A stretch of DNA of 31,412 bases from CF-96 sp028287605 (lineage in GTDB: Bacteria; Chloroflexota; Dormibacteria; Aeolococcales; Aeolococcaceae). Of this stretch, positions 15,953-23,693 are shown piece after piece; positions within the stretch are counted from its first letter, which is position 1; each line of letters opens with the position of its first letter. The translations under genes and the position numbers were made by a program. The DNA is taken from positions 1-31,412 of the forward strand of contig JAXDLT010000276.1 of the NCBI GenBank assembly GCA_034666465.1, given 5' to 3'. The notes beneath the pieces were generated by a model. The model made no database searches, was not told the origin of the DNA, and was given only the letters and a program-made list of their open reading frames with translations.

Positions 15953-16225
15953 CTAAGCGCTCGCCACGACCTCGCGAACCTCGACGCTCACCAGCTTCGC
16001 CAGCGGCCGCGAGTGCATGGTGGCAGCAACCGCCCGGGCGGACTGCTCGTCGTTGTAGATGAGGAGCGACAGTCCGTCATGTCCGTCGGTTGGGGCGAGC
16101 CAGTAGCCGCCGTGGAACCCGGGGCTGCGCTTGAACATCGGGATGACCTGTGTCTCGAGCGTCTGCCTGGCCTGCTCGGTGGCTGCGCCCTCGGCAAGCT
16201 CGGTCCGGACGACGACCGCGAACAT
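15953..16225 (-). CDS. small antibiotic-biosynthesis-monooxygenase-fold (dimeric alpha/beta barrel) protein
   Basis: A 90-residue protein of the ferredoxin-like ABM/EthD superfamily: first strand FAVVVRTEL, helix EQARQTLETQVIPMFKRSPG, then GFHGGYWLAPTDG and GLSLLIYNDEQSARAVAATM. Such proteins form dimers and are mono-oxygenases, isomerases or of unknown role. I choose ATG 16225 because GGAGGT lies eight bases upstream; a longer start at 16246 lacks such a site. It follows the sugar-transport operon on the same strand, 88 bases after the S51-like gene, and could be a tail gene of it. Confidence 0.78.
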   Translation of the reverse strand: MFAVVVRTELAEGAATEQARQTLETQVIPMFKRSPGFHGGYWLAPTDGHDGLSLLIYNDEQSARAVAATMHSRPLAKLVSVEVREVVASA

Positions 16226-16312
16226 CAATGGGGACCTCCATGGCACGGCGGCGATGCCGGCGTGAAGCGGCAGCCTACACCGATCATCCGAAGGCGACCC
16301 GCTCCAGCCGGG

Positions 16313-17044
16313 TCATGGCGCAACGGTAGACGGATGCTGAGGCGGGTCCTCGAGGGAGAGCGTCGCTCCGGATCCGAAAGCCCGACGCTCGCTGCGGCGG
16401 ACCAGGGTCACCCTGCCGGGGCCCGACGCCGTCCAGGCCGTGCCATCCCAGATCGCCGCGGTCCGCTCGTCGAGTCCGAGGAGCAGGGGATCTCCCTCCA
16501 TGCCCTCGAGCGCCGAGTCGACCCAGGAGGCGCCGAAGGCGTCGAAGTGCGGCAGCACGGCGTCGACCGGGGCGAGGCCGAGGGCTGGACGCGCCCGGCG
16601 GCGCGACCGGTCGGGCCAGGAGGCGCGGACCAGCATGGTGCGGGCGAGCGCCATCGCACCCGCGGAGGAGCCCGCCAGTGAGCCGCCCCGCACCCACGCG
16701 GTCCGCAGCCCGTTCCAGACGGGCGAACCCTCGAGGACGTCGAGGAGCAGGCCCGGATCGCCCCCGCAGAGGTAGAGGAGGCCCGCCCCGGCGGCGCGCT
16801 CGGCGAGACCCGGATCCCCGGCGTCGCGACGGCGCAGCACCGGCAGCACGTCGATCTCCGCTCCCAGGCGCCGGAACCAGCGGCGCGCGGTCTCGACCGC
16901 GTGCTCCGGCTTCTGCCGGGCGGCCGCCGTCGGCACCACGAACCGCGGGCCCGCCGGCGCCGCGGCGAGCAGCGTGCGGTCGCAGTCCTCGTTGCCGGGA
17001 GTGAACTCGGCTCCCCCGACGAGAGCCAGCACGCCGCGCGCCAC
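16313..17044 (-). CDS. S51/PepE-cyanophycinase-like hydrolase
   Basis: A 243-residue protein of the peptidase S51 / type-1 glutamine-amidotransferase-like fold. Visible marks are LALVGGAEFTPGN at the start, LLYLCGGDPG, the nucleophile elbow AGSSAGAMAL (central Ser) and LPHFDAFG (probable catalytic His). Relatives are dipeptidase E, which cleaves Asp-X dipeptides, and cyanophycinase. GTG 17044 is chosen as start, with AGGAG about 11 bases upstream inside the end of the permease gene; the gap to the permease stop is 14 bases. Its place as the fourth gene of a sugar importer operon is odd and its substrate unknown. Confidence 0.78.
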   Translation of the reverse strand: MARGVLALVGGAEFTPGNEDCDRTLLAAAPAGPRFVVPTAAARQKPEHAVETARRWFRRLGAEIDVLPVLRRRDAGDPGLAERAAGAGLLYLCGGDPGLLLDVLEGSPVWNGLRTAWVRGGSLAGSSAGAMALARTMLVRASWPDRSRRRARPALGLAPVDAVLPHFDAFGASWVDSALEGMEGDPLLLGLDERTAAIWDGTAWTASGPGRVTLVRRSERRAFGSGATLSLEDPPQHPSTVAP

Positions 17045-17058
17045 GATCTCGACGACTC

Positions 17059-18303
17059 CTACACCCGCCCCGCGGCCTGTCTCCCCCGTCGTGAGACGGC
17101 ATCGATCGTCACGGCGACCAGGAGAACGCCGCCCTCGATCATGTACTTCACCGACGACGGCAGGGCGAGGAGGTCCATGCCGTTGGCGATGGAGCCGATC
17201 ACCAGCGCACCGAGGAGCGCCGACCACACGCTGCCGCGCCCGCCGAAGAGGCTGGTCCCGCCGATCACCGCGCAGGCGATGGCGTCGAGGGTGAAGTTGC
17301 CCCCGCCGGAGCCCTGGTTCACCGCGAAGAGGCGCGACGCGGCGAGCACTCCGCCGCACGCCGCGAGCGTGGACGAGAGCACGAACACGACCAGCCGGAC
17401 ACGGTCGACGTCGATGCCGGCTCGCTTGGCCGCCTCGGCGTTGCCCCCGGTGGCGTAGAGCTGCCGGCCGAAGATCGTGCGGCCGCAGATGATGTCGAAG
17501 ATCACCACGAATCCCATCAGGATGACGACGCCGAGCGGCACCCCGGCCACCGGGATCAGGCCGCGGCCGCGGTCGGTGCTCATGAGCGCGACCACCGCGA
17601 GCACGGGCACGGCGACCACCGCCAGGCGCACGGCGAACAGGCTCATCGGCGGCACGAGGAGACCGGCCTCCGCTCGCCGCCGGCGGTTCCACAGCCCTCC
17701 CAGCGCAAATGCGCCGACGAAGACGACGCCGGCGACCCACCCGAGCCACACGGGCAGCAGGCGATTCATCAGTGCCAGGATGAAGCTGTCGTTGAGGTTG
17801 ATCGTGCCGCTGGTGCCGAGCACGTAGAGCAGGGCGCCCTGGAAGCCGATGAACCCCGCCAGGCTCACGATGAACGACGGCACCTGCAGCTTGGTGCGGA
17901 ACAGTCCGATGCACAGGCCGACCAGCGCACCGGCCAGCAGCGCGGCGAGCACCGCGACCGGACCCGGAACGCCGTGGTTCACGGACAGCACTGCGAGCAC
18001 GCCACCGCAGAACCCGCTGACCGGTCCGATCGAGAGGTCGATCTCGCCGAGCAGCAGCACGGGAACGACCCCCACCGCGAGCACCCCGACCGGCACGATC
18101 TGCTGCAGCAGATTGGTGAGGTTCAGCGCGGTCAGGTAGTTGGGGTTCTGCACCTGGAAGACCGCGGCGATGAGCACCAGGCCGACGATCACCGGGACCG
18201 GTCCGAGCTCGCCCTGGCGCAGGCGGCGCAGTCCGAGCCTCAGCAGGCCTGTCCACCCACCCCGCTCGAGCACCAGGCGGGGGTCGTCGACCATCGTGCT
18301 CAT
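17059..18303 (-). CDS. sugar ABC transporter permease, XylH type
   Basis: A 414-residue membrane protein of the BPD_transp_2 (RbsC/XylH) family with about ten helices. The N-terminal block has NYLTALNLTNLLQQIVPVG and the conserved LLLGEIDLSIGPVSGF; the middle has FGRQLYATGGNAEAAKRAGI, the usual ATPase-contact loop; then GGTSLFGGRGSVWSALLGAL. The length over 400 and the long central insertion are like XylH rather than RbsC. It overlaps the ATPase gene by four bases (ATGA) and makes the channel of the importer. Confidence 0.9.
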   Translation of the reverse strand: MSTMVDDPRLVLERGGWTGLLRLGLRRLRQGELGPVPVIVGLVLIAAVFQVQNPNYLTALNLTNLLQQIVPVGVLAVGVVPVLLLGEIDLSIGPVSGFCGGVLAVLSVNHGVPGPVAVLAALLAGALVGLCIGLFRTKLQVPSFIVSLAGFIGFQGALLYVLGTSGTINLNDSFILALMNRLLPVWLGWVAGVVFVGAFALGGLWNRRRRAEAGLLVPPMSLFAVRLAVVAVPVLAVVALMSTDRGRGLIPVAGVPLGVVILMGFVVIFDIICGRTIFGRQLYATGGNAEAAKRAGIDVDRVRLVVFVLSSTLAACGGVLAASRLFAVNQGSGGGNFTLDAIACAVIGGTSLFGGRGSVWSALLGALVIGSIANGMDLLALPSSVKYMIEGGVLLVAVTIDAVSRRGRQAAGRV

Positions 18304-19157
18304 GACACCGCCACCGTGCCCGCAGCCGGTCCGTCCGTCGCGGCGCTCCCGCCGGAGCCGACGCCGGTGATCGCGGCGACGACCTCGTCACGCGGCACCC
18401 TCTGCGCCGCGAACGAGGCGACGCGGCGGCCCAGGCGCAGCACGATGATGCGGTCCGCGACCTCGAAGACGTCCGCGAGGTTGTGGCTGATCACCACGAC
18501 GCCGAGACCCTGCTCGCGCAGCCTCATGATCAGGTCGAGCACCTGGCGCGTCTGCGCCACACCGAGCGCCGCGGTCGGCTCGTCGAGCAGCACCACCCTG
18601 GCATCGCCCATCACCGCGCGTGCCACGGCCACCGACTGCCGCTGCCCGCCGGACAGCGAGGCGACCTGCGTGCGCACGGAGGGAATCTTCACCGACAGTC
18701 CGCGGAGCACCTCGATGGCGCGCTGTTCCATCGGAACCTCGTCGACGATGCCGAGCGGCCCGCGCCCGATGTGCTCCTCGCGGCCCAGGTACAGGTTCCC
18801 GACGACGTCGAGGTTGTCGCACAGAGCCAGGTCCTGGTAGACGGTGGCGATCCCCAGGTCGCTGACGCTGCGCGGCCCGTGCACGGTGACGGGTCGGCCG
18901 TCGAAGATGTACTGGCCCTGGTCGGCCCGGTACACGCCGGCGATGATCTTGACCAGCGTCGACTTGCCGGCGCCGTTGTCTCCGACGAGGGCGACGACCT
19001 CCGCCGGGAACACCTCGAAATCGACCCCGGCCAGCGCCTGCACGGCGCCGAACGCCTTCGAGATGCCGCGCAGCTCGAGGAGCGGCGAGCGCCCTCCGGC
19101 CTCGGTTGCGGCTGCCTCCGCGGGGGGCGTCCCCGCGGAGGCACCCACGTCGGTCAC
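18300..19157 (-). CDS. sugar ABC transporter ATP-binding protein
   Basis: A 285-residue ATPase with a single nucleotide-binding domain. Walker A is GDNGAGKST (59-67), the signature LSGGQ (168-172), Walker B VVLLDEPTAAL (188-198), and the H-loop lies in VISHNLADV. XylG, RbsA and AraG of enterobacteria have two such domains fused; this one has one, like FrcA, so it should work as a homodimer. Both ends carry Ala/Gly-rich extensions. It overlaps the binding-protein gene upstream and the permease gene downstream by four bases each. Confidence 0.9.
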   Translation of the reverse strand: MTDVGASAGTPPAEAAATEAGGRSPLLELRGISKAFGAVQALAGVDFEVFPAEVVALVGDNGAGKSTLVKIIAGVYRADQGQYIFDGRPVTVHGPRSVSDLGIATVYQDLALCDNLDVVGNLYLGREEHIGRGPLGIVDEVPMEQRAIEVLRGLSVKIPSVRTQVASLSGGQRQSVAVARAVMGDARVVLLDEPTAALGVAQTRQVLDLIMRLREQGLGVVVISHNLADVFEVADRIIVLRLGRRVASFAAQRVPRDEVVAAITGVGSGGSAATDGPAAGTVAVS

Positions 19158-20263
19158 GCGATGCCCGCCGCCTGACAGGCCCGGACGTACTGCCCCGTGC
19201 AGATCTCGGCGGCGGTGTGAAAGTGGTCGGCGATGATCGTGTCCTTCACATTGCTCCTGGTGACCGCCACCGGGGTGAGCAGGTGCGAGGGCACCTGGAT
19301 GCTGCCGTTGTCGGTCCTGGTGTCGAAGCCGCTCGGCCTCCTCCCGCCGAGCAGGTCGAGGGCCGCCTGAGCGGCGAGCTCGGCCTCCGGTCGCACCGCC
19401 TTGTAGACGGTCATGTACTGGGTTCCGGCGAGCACGCGCTGGATTCCGGCCACCTCGGCGTCCTGTCCCGTCACCGGCGGGAGCGGGCTGAGGTTCGCTG
19501 CCGTGAGGGCGGCGATCGCGCCGCCCGCCGTCCCGTCGTTCGCGCAGTACACGCCGTCGACCTTGCCCGCCAGTGCGGTCAGGGCCTGCTGCATCTCGTT
19601 CTGCGCCTGGTCCGGGCTCCAGTCGGGCGTGTCGTACTCCTTGTCGATGGTCAGCCTGCCGCTGGTGACCAGTGGATCGAAGACGTTGTGTGCGCCCTTC
19701 TTGAACGAGGCCGCGTTGGCATCGGTGGGCGAGCCGTTGATCATCACGATGTGCGGGCTGGTCCTGCCGGCCGCCGTCAGCGCGCTCACCAGGCTCTGCG
19801 CCTGCAGCTCGCCCACCTTCACGTTGTCGAAGGAGACGTATGCGGTGACACCCGCGGAGCCCTTGATGAGCCGGTCGTATGCGATCACCGGAACGCCCGC
19901 GGCATGTGCCTTGGTCGCGATGGCGGCGGCCGCAGTGGAGTCGACGGGGTCGAGGATGAGCACCTTCGCGCCATTCGTGAGCGCCGCATCGGCCTGATTC
20001 TGCTGGGTCGCGGCGTCCTGGTTCGCATTGTTGTAGATGAGCTGGCTGGTGTCGTACCCGAGCGCTCTCAGCCTCGCGGTGATGTCGGGCCGGTCGGATG
20101 CCTCATAGCGGGCGGTCTTCGTCTCCGGCAGCAGCAGGGCGATCTTCCCGCTTGCCGCGCTCGACCCGCCGCCCCCGCCGGAGCTGTTCCCGGTCGAGCC
20201 GGAACCGCAGGCTGCCACGACGGTCAGCGCCCCCACGCCGGCGAGAATCCGTAGGTACTTCAT
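19154..20263 (-). CDS. sugar-binding lipoprotein, XylF type
   Basis: A 369-residue substrate-binding lipoprotein. The signal peptide ends in the lipobox VAAC with Cys19, followed by a Gly/Ser linker. The Peripla_BP_4 fold shows ILDPVDSTAAAAIATKAHAAGVPVIAYDRLI, and near the C-terminus GQDAEVAGIQRVLAGTQYMTVYK, a close match to xylose-binding XylF. It captures a pentose, probably xylose, for the permease and ATPase encoded next. GGAGA lies six bases before its ATG. About 150 bases upstream a lone TATGAT (20417-20412 on the minus strand) might be the operon's -10. No regulator gene for the operon lies in this window. Confidence 0.9.
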   Translation of the reverse strand: MKYLRILAGVGALTVVAACGSGSTGNSSGGGGGSSAASGKIALLLPETKTARYEASDRPDITARLRALGYDTSQLIYNNANQDAATQQNQADAALTNGAKVLILDPVDSTAAAAIATKAHAAGVPVIAYDRLIKGSAGVTAYVSFDNVKVGELQAQSLVSALTAAGRTSPHIVMINGSPTDANAASFKKGAHNVFDPLVTSGRLTIDKEYDTPDWSPDQAQNEMQQALTALAGKVDGVYCANDGTAGGAIAALTAANLSPLPPVTGQDAEVAGIQRVLAGTQYMTVYKAVRPEAELAAQAALDLLGGRRPSGFDTRTDNGSIQVPSHLLTPVAVTRSNVKDTIIADHFHTAAEICTGQYVRACQAAGIA

Positions 20264-20503
20264 CGGTGCTCTCCATGTTCGAGACGCTCACGGACGGACG
20301 CGGTGCTTGGTGCCGCGATCGAATCTCCCAAGGATGGGGAACGGTGCGCTCCCTTCACGACCTTCCGCACAGCAATCGTGAACGGGTGCGCCATCTGCCT
20401 CGCCAACGCCCATCATACTTCGAACGCGCCAAGAGCACCATCGCCGTACTCGGTGCACCAGGGCGGCCACCACCTCCACCTCGGCGCGGCGGTCTGCCCA
20501 GCC

Positions 20504-21163
20504 CTACCTCGGGTCGGCCCGGTCGAGATTCCAATGGCGGGAGACCGTGGCCAGCCACGGCCCATCGTCCCGCGGCGTCAGGCCGAAGCGGCTGATCACC
20601 CGCTGACCGCCCTGGTGGTCACCGTAGAGCAGGTCGACGGTGACGGGCCGGCTGCTCGTGATCGCGTCTCGGGCCTCGGCGAACCCCGGCTCGGAGGGAT
20701 CGCGGAAGGCGCCCTGCCAGAACCCGGTGTCGCCGGCGGGCACGTACAGATCCCGCGAGAGCTGGCGGAACGCCGCCGGGTCGGGACGCTCGGTGACGCC
20801 GACGATCCGGTTGGGGGAGAAGCGCCACCCGTGCAGCACCGCGAGGCCGTTGCCGGCGTTGCGCAGGGCGATGGCCAGGTAGATCGCCCCGTCGGTCACC
20901 TGGGCCGCGCCATGCCCGCCGGGCACCTTCACCCAGTGGTCGTCCACGAAGCCGATCTTCTCCGGCGCGTCCTGCAGCCGCGACGGCATCAGCACCGGCC
21001 GCAATCCCACCAGCAACGACTGTTCGGCGGCGCGGGCGGCGCGGTTAGCCGAGCGTACCGACGCGAAGGTCGCCACCCCCAGCACCAGCGTCCCGCCCGC
21101 GGTGGCCAGCGCGGAGATCGTCACCCAGTCGATGGCAGCCGCCAGCACGGAATGCCCGTTCAC
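20504..21163 (-). CDS. membrane-anchored hypothetical protein
   Basis: A 219-residue protein with one N-terminal membrane helix (about residues 12-34: ISALATAGGTLVLGVATFA), a short helix RSANRAARAAEQSLL, then a soluble domain with IALRNAGNGLAVLHGW, a loop with DLYVPAGDTGFW, and the ending GPWLATVSRHWNLDRADPR. Proteins of this layout are common and uncharacterised in Actinomycetota. It lies between the efflux gene and the sugar operon, all on the minus strand, with its own possible promoter. Confidence 0.65.
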   Translation of the reverse strand: MNGHSVLAAAIDWVTISALATAGGTLVLGVATFASVRSANRAARAAEQSLLVGLRPVLMPSRLQDAPEKIGFVDDHWVKVPGGHGAAQVTDGAIYLAIALRNAGNGLAVLHGWRFSPNRIVGVTERPDPAAFRQLSRDLYVPAGDTGFWQGAFRDPSEPGFAEARDAITSSRPVTVDLLYGDHQGGQRVISRFGLTPRDDGPWLATVSRHWNLDRADPR

Positions 21164-21187
21164 GATGCCTCGACGACCACGCCGCCC

Positions 21188-21218
21188 AGCCTAGAACTTC
21201 GAGTGGGCTCGACGTCAA
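21188..21218 (-). promoter_or_regulatory. candidate promoter for the membrane-anchored hypothetical gene
   Basis: On the minus strand a good -35, TTGACG (21218-21213), is followed 19 bases later by TAGGCT (21193-21188), about 25 bases before ATG 21163. The spacing is longer than the ideal 17, so this is tentative. Confidence 0.35.
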
Positions 21219-21236
21219 GTCCTGCGGGGCCGCTCC

Positions 21237-23018
21237 TCAGGCGGCCATCTCGTGGACGGCCGCCTGCTCCCCCGCGCCGGTGGACGCCGCCGCGTGGGCG
21301 GGTCGCGAGGGCAGCATCAGCGCGAGCAGCGCCCCGGCGGCGCTGAGCCCCGCGGTGAGCAGGAAGACGTCGCCCAGGCCGCCGCCGAAGGCCTGGTTCT
21401 GCAGCGCGGTGTAGAGGCCCATGACGGCGCTCTGCCCCTGGGCCGCCAGCTGCTGGAGCTGCGGGAATCCGGGGGAGACGGAGGGCAGCAGCGCCGCGCC
21501 GTCGGCCACCTGCTGCGCCTGGTGGGCGGTGAGCACCGAGGTGAGCACCGCCAGCCCGAGTGCGGCGGACACCCGCTGGATGATGTTGTTGACGGCGCTC
21601 GCCTGGGCCACCGCGTCGGCGCGGACCGCCGCCATCGCGCCGGTCATGATCGGCATCATCGCCAGGCCGATGCCGACGTTGCGGATCGAGCTGACCAGGA
21701 TGATCGCGCTGCGCGGCGTCTGCGGCTCGATGCCGTGGAGCAGGTAGGTGCCGAGGGCGACGAGGGCCAGGCCGGCGGCCCCCGGCCACCGCGCCCCGAT
21801 GCGGTCGTAGAGGCGCCCGCTGATCGGCATCAGCACCGACATGACCGCCGCCGGCACCAGCAGCGTCAGCCCCGCCTGGAAGGCGCCGAAGCCCTCGCCC
21901 TGCTGGAGGAAGAGCGGAACGTAGAAGGCGCCGGCGAAGAGTCCGGTCGAGATCAGCGCGATGAGCACCGCGGACAGCGAGAAGCCCCAGTTGTGGAAGA
22001 CGCGCAGGTCGAGGATGGGCTGCTCGACGGACAGCTCGACGACCACGAAGACGGCGAGGCTGAGCAGGCCGGCGGCGACGAGCATGAGCACCCGGTACGA
22101 GCTCCAGCCCCAGCTCGAGCCCTCCGAGAACGCGAGCAGGAGCGCGAAGAGCCCGCCGGCGATGAACATGAACCCGAGCAGGTCGAAGCGCTGGCCGCGC
22201 CTGGCGGCGAAGTGCGGCAGGATGGAGACCGCGGCGAGCGCCCCGAGGACGCCGATGGGGACGTTGATGTAGAAGATCAGCCGCCAGTTGACGTCCTCGA
22301 CGAGCCAGCCGCCCAGGGCGGGACCGATGGCGGGCGCGACCACGATGCCGAGCCCGTACAGGCCCATCGCCGCGCCGATGCGGTCGCGTGGCACCAGGCG
22401 ATAGATGATCGTCTGGGCGAGCACCGGAAGGAGCCCGCCGCCGACGGCCTGGACGACGCGGAAGACGATCAGGCTGTCGAGGTTCCAGGCCAGGCCGCAG
22501 AGGGCGGAGCCGGCGACGAAGCCGAGCAGCGAGACCACGTAGAGCGGCTTGAGGCCGAAGCGATCGCCGAGCCACCCGCTGGTGGGCACGACGATGCCGA
22601 GCGCGAGGCTGTAGCCGGTGGCGATCCACTGCACCTGGTCGGTGCTGGCGCCGAACTCCGCCTGGATCTTCGAGGTGGCGACGTTGACGATGCTGGTGTC
22701 GAGCAGCGCCATGAAGGAGCCGATCATCACCACGACGAGGGGGAGAAGCCAGCCGCCGGCCGGGGCGGGGATCTCCGGCCGGGGAGCGGCGACGGGCGCC
22801 ACCGGGGGGCGCTGCGGCCGCGGCGCGGGACGGTGGACGGTGCGCCGGTGCGGCCGCGCCACGGGCCGGGGGCTGCCGAGGGGCATGGCGGGGGCGAGCG
22901 GGTCCTCGACCGCCACCGCGCTGCCCAGGTGGGACACGGGCCCCGGCCCCGAGGACCGCTCGCCGGCACGCCGCCGGGCGCTCAGGCCACCGCCCTCGAA
23001 CCGGCGAGCCCGCCCCAC
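21237..23018 (-). CDS. DHA2-family (EmrB/QacA-type) 14-helix drug:proton antiporter
   Basis: A 593-residue efflux transporter of the major facilitator superfamily. Helix 1 holds the family mark FMALLDTSIVNVA; motif A is GWLGDRFGLKPLYVV; the antiporter motif C is GLGIVVAPAIGPALGGWLVE. About 14 helices fit the DHA2 subfamily. An unusually long Pro/Arg-rich N-terminal tail (about 87 residues) precedes helix 1. GTG 23018 is taken as start, but GTG or ATG codons inside the tail are possible, because GGAGG lies 13 bases upstream. The MarR gene lies directly upstream on the same strand; two operators and a well-formed promoter lie between them, so this is a regulated multidrug exporter. Confidence 0.88.
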   Translation of the reverse strand: MGRARRFEGGGLSARRRAGERSSGPGPVSHLGSAVAVEDPLAPAMPLGSPRPVARPHRRTVHRPAPRPQRPPVAPVAAPRPEIPAPAGGWLLPLVVVMIGSFMALLDTSIVNVATSKIQAEFGASTDQVQWIATGYSLALGIVVPTSGWLGDRFGLKPLYVVSLLGFVAGSALCGLAWNLDSLIVFRVVQAVGGGLLPVLAQTIIYRLVPRDRIGAAMGLYGLGIVVAPAIGPALGGWLVEDVNWRLIFYINVPIGVLGALAAVSILPHFAARRGQRFDLLGFMFIAGGLFALLLAFSEGSSWGWSSYRVLMLVAAGLLSLAVFVVVELSVEQPILDLRVFHNWGFSLSAVLIALISTGLFAGAFYVPLFLQQGEGFGAFQAGLTLLVPAAVMSVLMPISGRLYDRIGARWPGAAGLALVALGTYLLHGIEPQTPRSAIILVSSIRNVGIGLAMMPIMTGAMAAVRADAVAQASAVNNIIQRVSAALGLAVLTSVLTAHQAQQVADGAALLPSVSPGFPQLQQLAAQGQSAVMGLYTALQNQAFGGGLGDVFLLTAGLSAAGALLALMLPSRPAHAAASTGAGEQAAVHEMAA

Positions 23019-23045
23019 CTGTCGTGCACCGCCTCCATGTGCACG

Positions 23046-23074
23046 AGTCTACGGAGTTTCGTTGTGCGATGCAA
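23046..23074 (-). promoter_or_regulatory. promoter of the efflux gene
   Basis: On the minus strand -35 TTGCAT (23074-23069) and -10 TAGACT (23051-23046) are spaced by exactly 17 bases. The -35 lies wholly inside a MarR-type operator. Transcription would begin next to an ATG at 23039 whose short frame ends after 18 codons; the GGAGG it holds may serve the transporter start. Confidence 0.65.
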
Positions 23075-23076
23075 CG
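23060..23076. promoter_or_regulatory. MarR-type operator, copy 1 (efflux promoter)
   Basis: The 17-base inverted repeat CGTTGTGCGATGCAACG covers the -35 element of the efflux promoter. It agrees at 14 of 17 positions with the site before marR (23642-23658). It overlaps copy 2 by two bases, so the centres lie 15 bases apart. Confidence 0.7.
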
Positions 23077-23091
23077 TTGTTGCACACAACG
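23075..23091. promoter_or_regulatory. MarR-type operator, copy 2
   Basis: CGTTGTTGCACACAACG is a perfect 6-base-arm inverted repeat with the same CGTTG-N7-CAACG frame as copy 1, placed just upstream of the -35 element. Confidence 0.65.
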
Positions 23092-23116
23092 ATATGCGCC
23101 GTGCGGGCCCCCTGGG

Positions 23117-23617
23117 TCAGACGTCCGTGCGGGCCAGCTCCTCCTCGATGTCCCTGTTCAGCCGCTCCAGCATGCTGGCCAGCCCGGCGCGCTCCTCGGG
23201 CCTCCAGCCGGCCAGCACCCGGCGCAGCGGTGCCTTGCGCGCGTTGCGGATCCTGCGCACCCGGGCGCCCCCCCGCCGGGTCACGTGGAGCAGGGTGCAG
23301 CGGCGGTCGGTGGGGTCGGGACGGGTCTCCACCAGACCGGCCGACTCGAGCCGGGAGAGGTGGCGGCTGACCGTCGACTTGTCGAGCCGGAAGGTGCGGG
23401 CCACCTCGCTGACCCGCATCGGACCCTCCTCGGAGAGGACGAGCAGCAGCGGAAAGGTGGCGTGGTCGAGGTCACCCTCGGGACCGTAGGACTCCAGCCA
23501 GACGCGCCGCAGCGCCCGCCGGATGAGGAGCGTGAGCTCACGCTCGAGGCTCGACTCCGCGGCGTCCTCCTCCTCGCCATGGGGAGGGGCCTCCGGGGTG
23601 CGGTCGACGCGGCGCAT
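23117..23617 (-). CDS. MarR-family transcriptional repressor
   Basis: A 166-residue winged-helix regulator. Residues about 20-60 form the dimer helices, and 65-112 the DNA-binding domain: MRVSEVARTFRLDKSTVSRHLSRLESAGLVET, then the wing with DPTDRRCTLLHVT. The acidic N-terminus (EAPPHGEEEDAAE) is an extension. It lies directly upstream of the DHA2 exporter on the same strand. Matching 17-base operators stand before both genes, so it most likely represses itself and the pump until a ligand releases it. ATG 23617 follows a -10 element by only about ten bases, giving a near-leaderless message. Confidence 0.88.
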   Translation of the reverse strand: MRRVDRTPEAPPHGEEEDAAESSLERELTLLIRRALRRVWLESYGPEGDLDHATFPLLLVLSEEGPMRVSEVARTFRLDKSTVSRHLSRLESAGLVETRPDPTDRRCTLLHVTRRGGARVRRIRNARKAPLRRVLAGWRPEERAGLASMLERLNRDIEEELARTDV

Positions 23618-23627
23618 GGACGGCCAG

Positions 23628-23656
23628 AGTGTACCCGAGGTCGTTGCGCGCCGCAA
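23628..23656 (-). promoter_or_regulatory. promoter of the marR-type gene
   Basis: On the minus strand -35 TTGCGG (23656-23651) and -10 TACACT (23633-23628) are 17 bases apart, the same arrangement as at the efflux gene, with the -35 again inside the operator. Confidence 0.6.
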
Positions 23657-23658
23657 CG
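23642..23658. promoter_or_regulatory. MarR-type operator, copy 3 (autoregulatory)
   Basis: CGTTGCG-CGC-CGCAACG is a perfect inverted repeat 25 bases before the start codon of the repressor gene. It shares CGTTG-N7-CAACG with the two copies before the efflux gene. Confidence 0.7.
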
Positions 23659-23693
23659 TCTGCGCTCGGGCACACTCGGTCCGCCCGCCGTGC

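Noticed and set aside
16296..16314. GACCCG/CGGGTC hairpin at the end of the S51-like gene
   Set aside because: It has only six base pairs, overlaps the stop codon and has no T-run on either strand, so I do not call it a terminator.
21252..23489. 745-codon plus-strand open frame opposite the efflux and marR genes
   Set aside because: The product is rich in Asp, Arg, Gly and Glu without domains and spans two real genes and their promoter.
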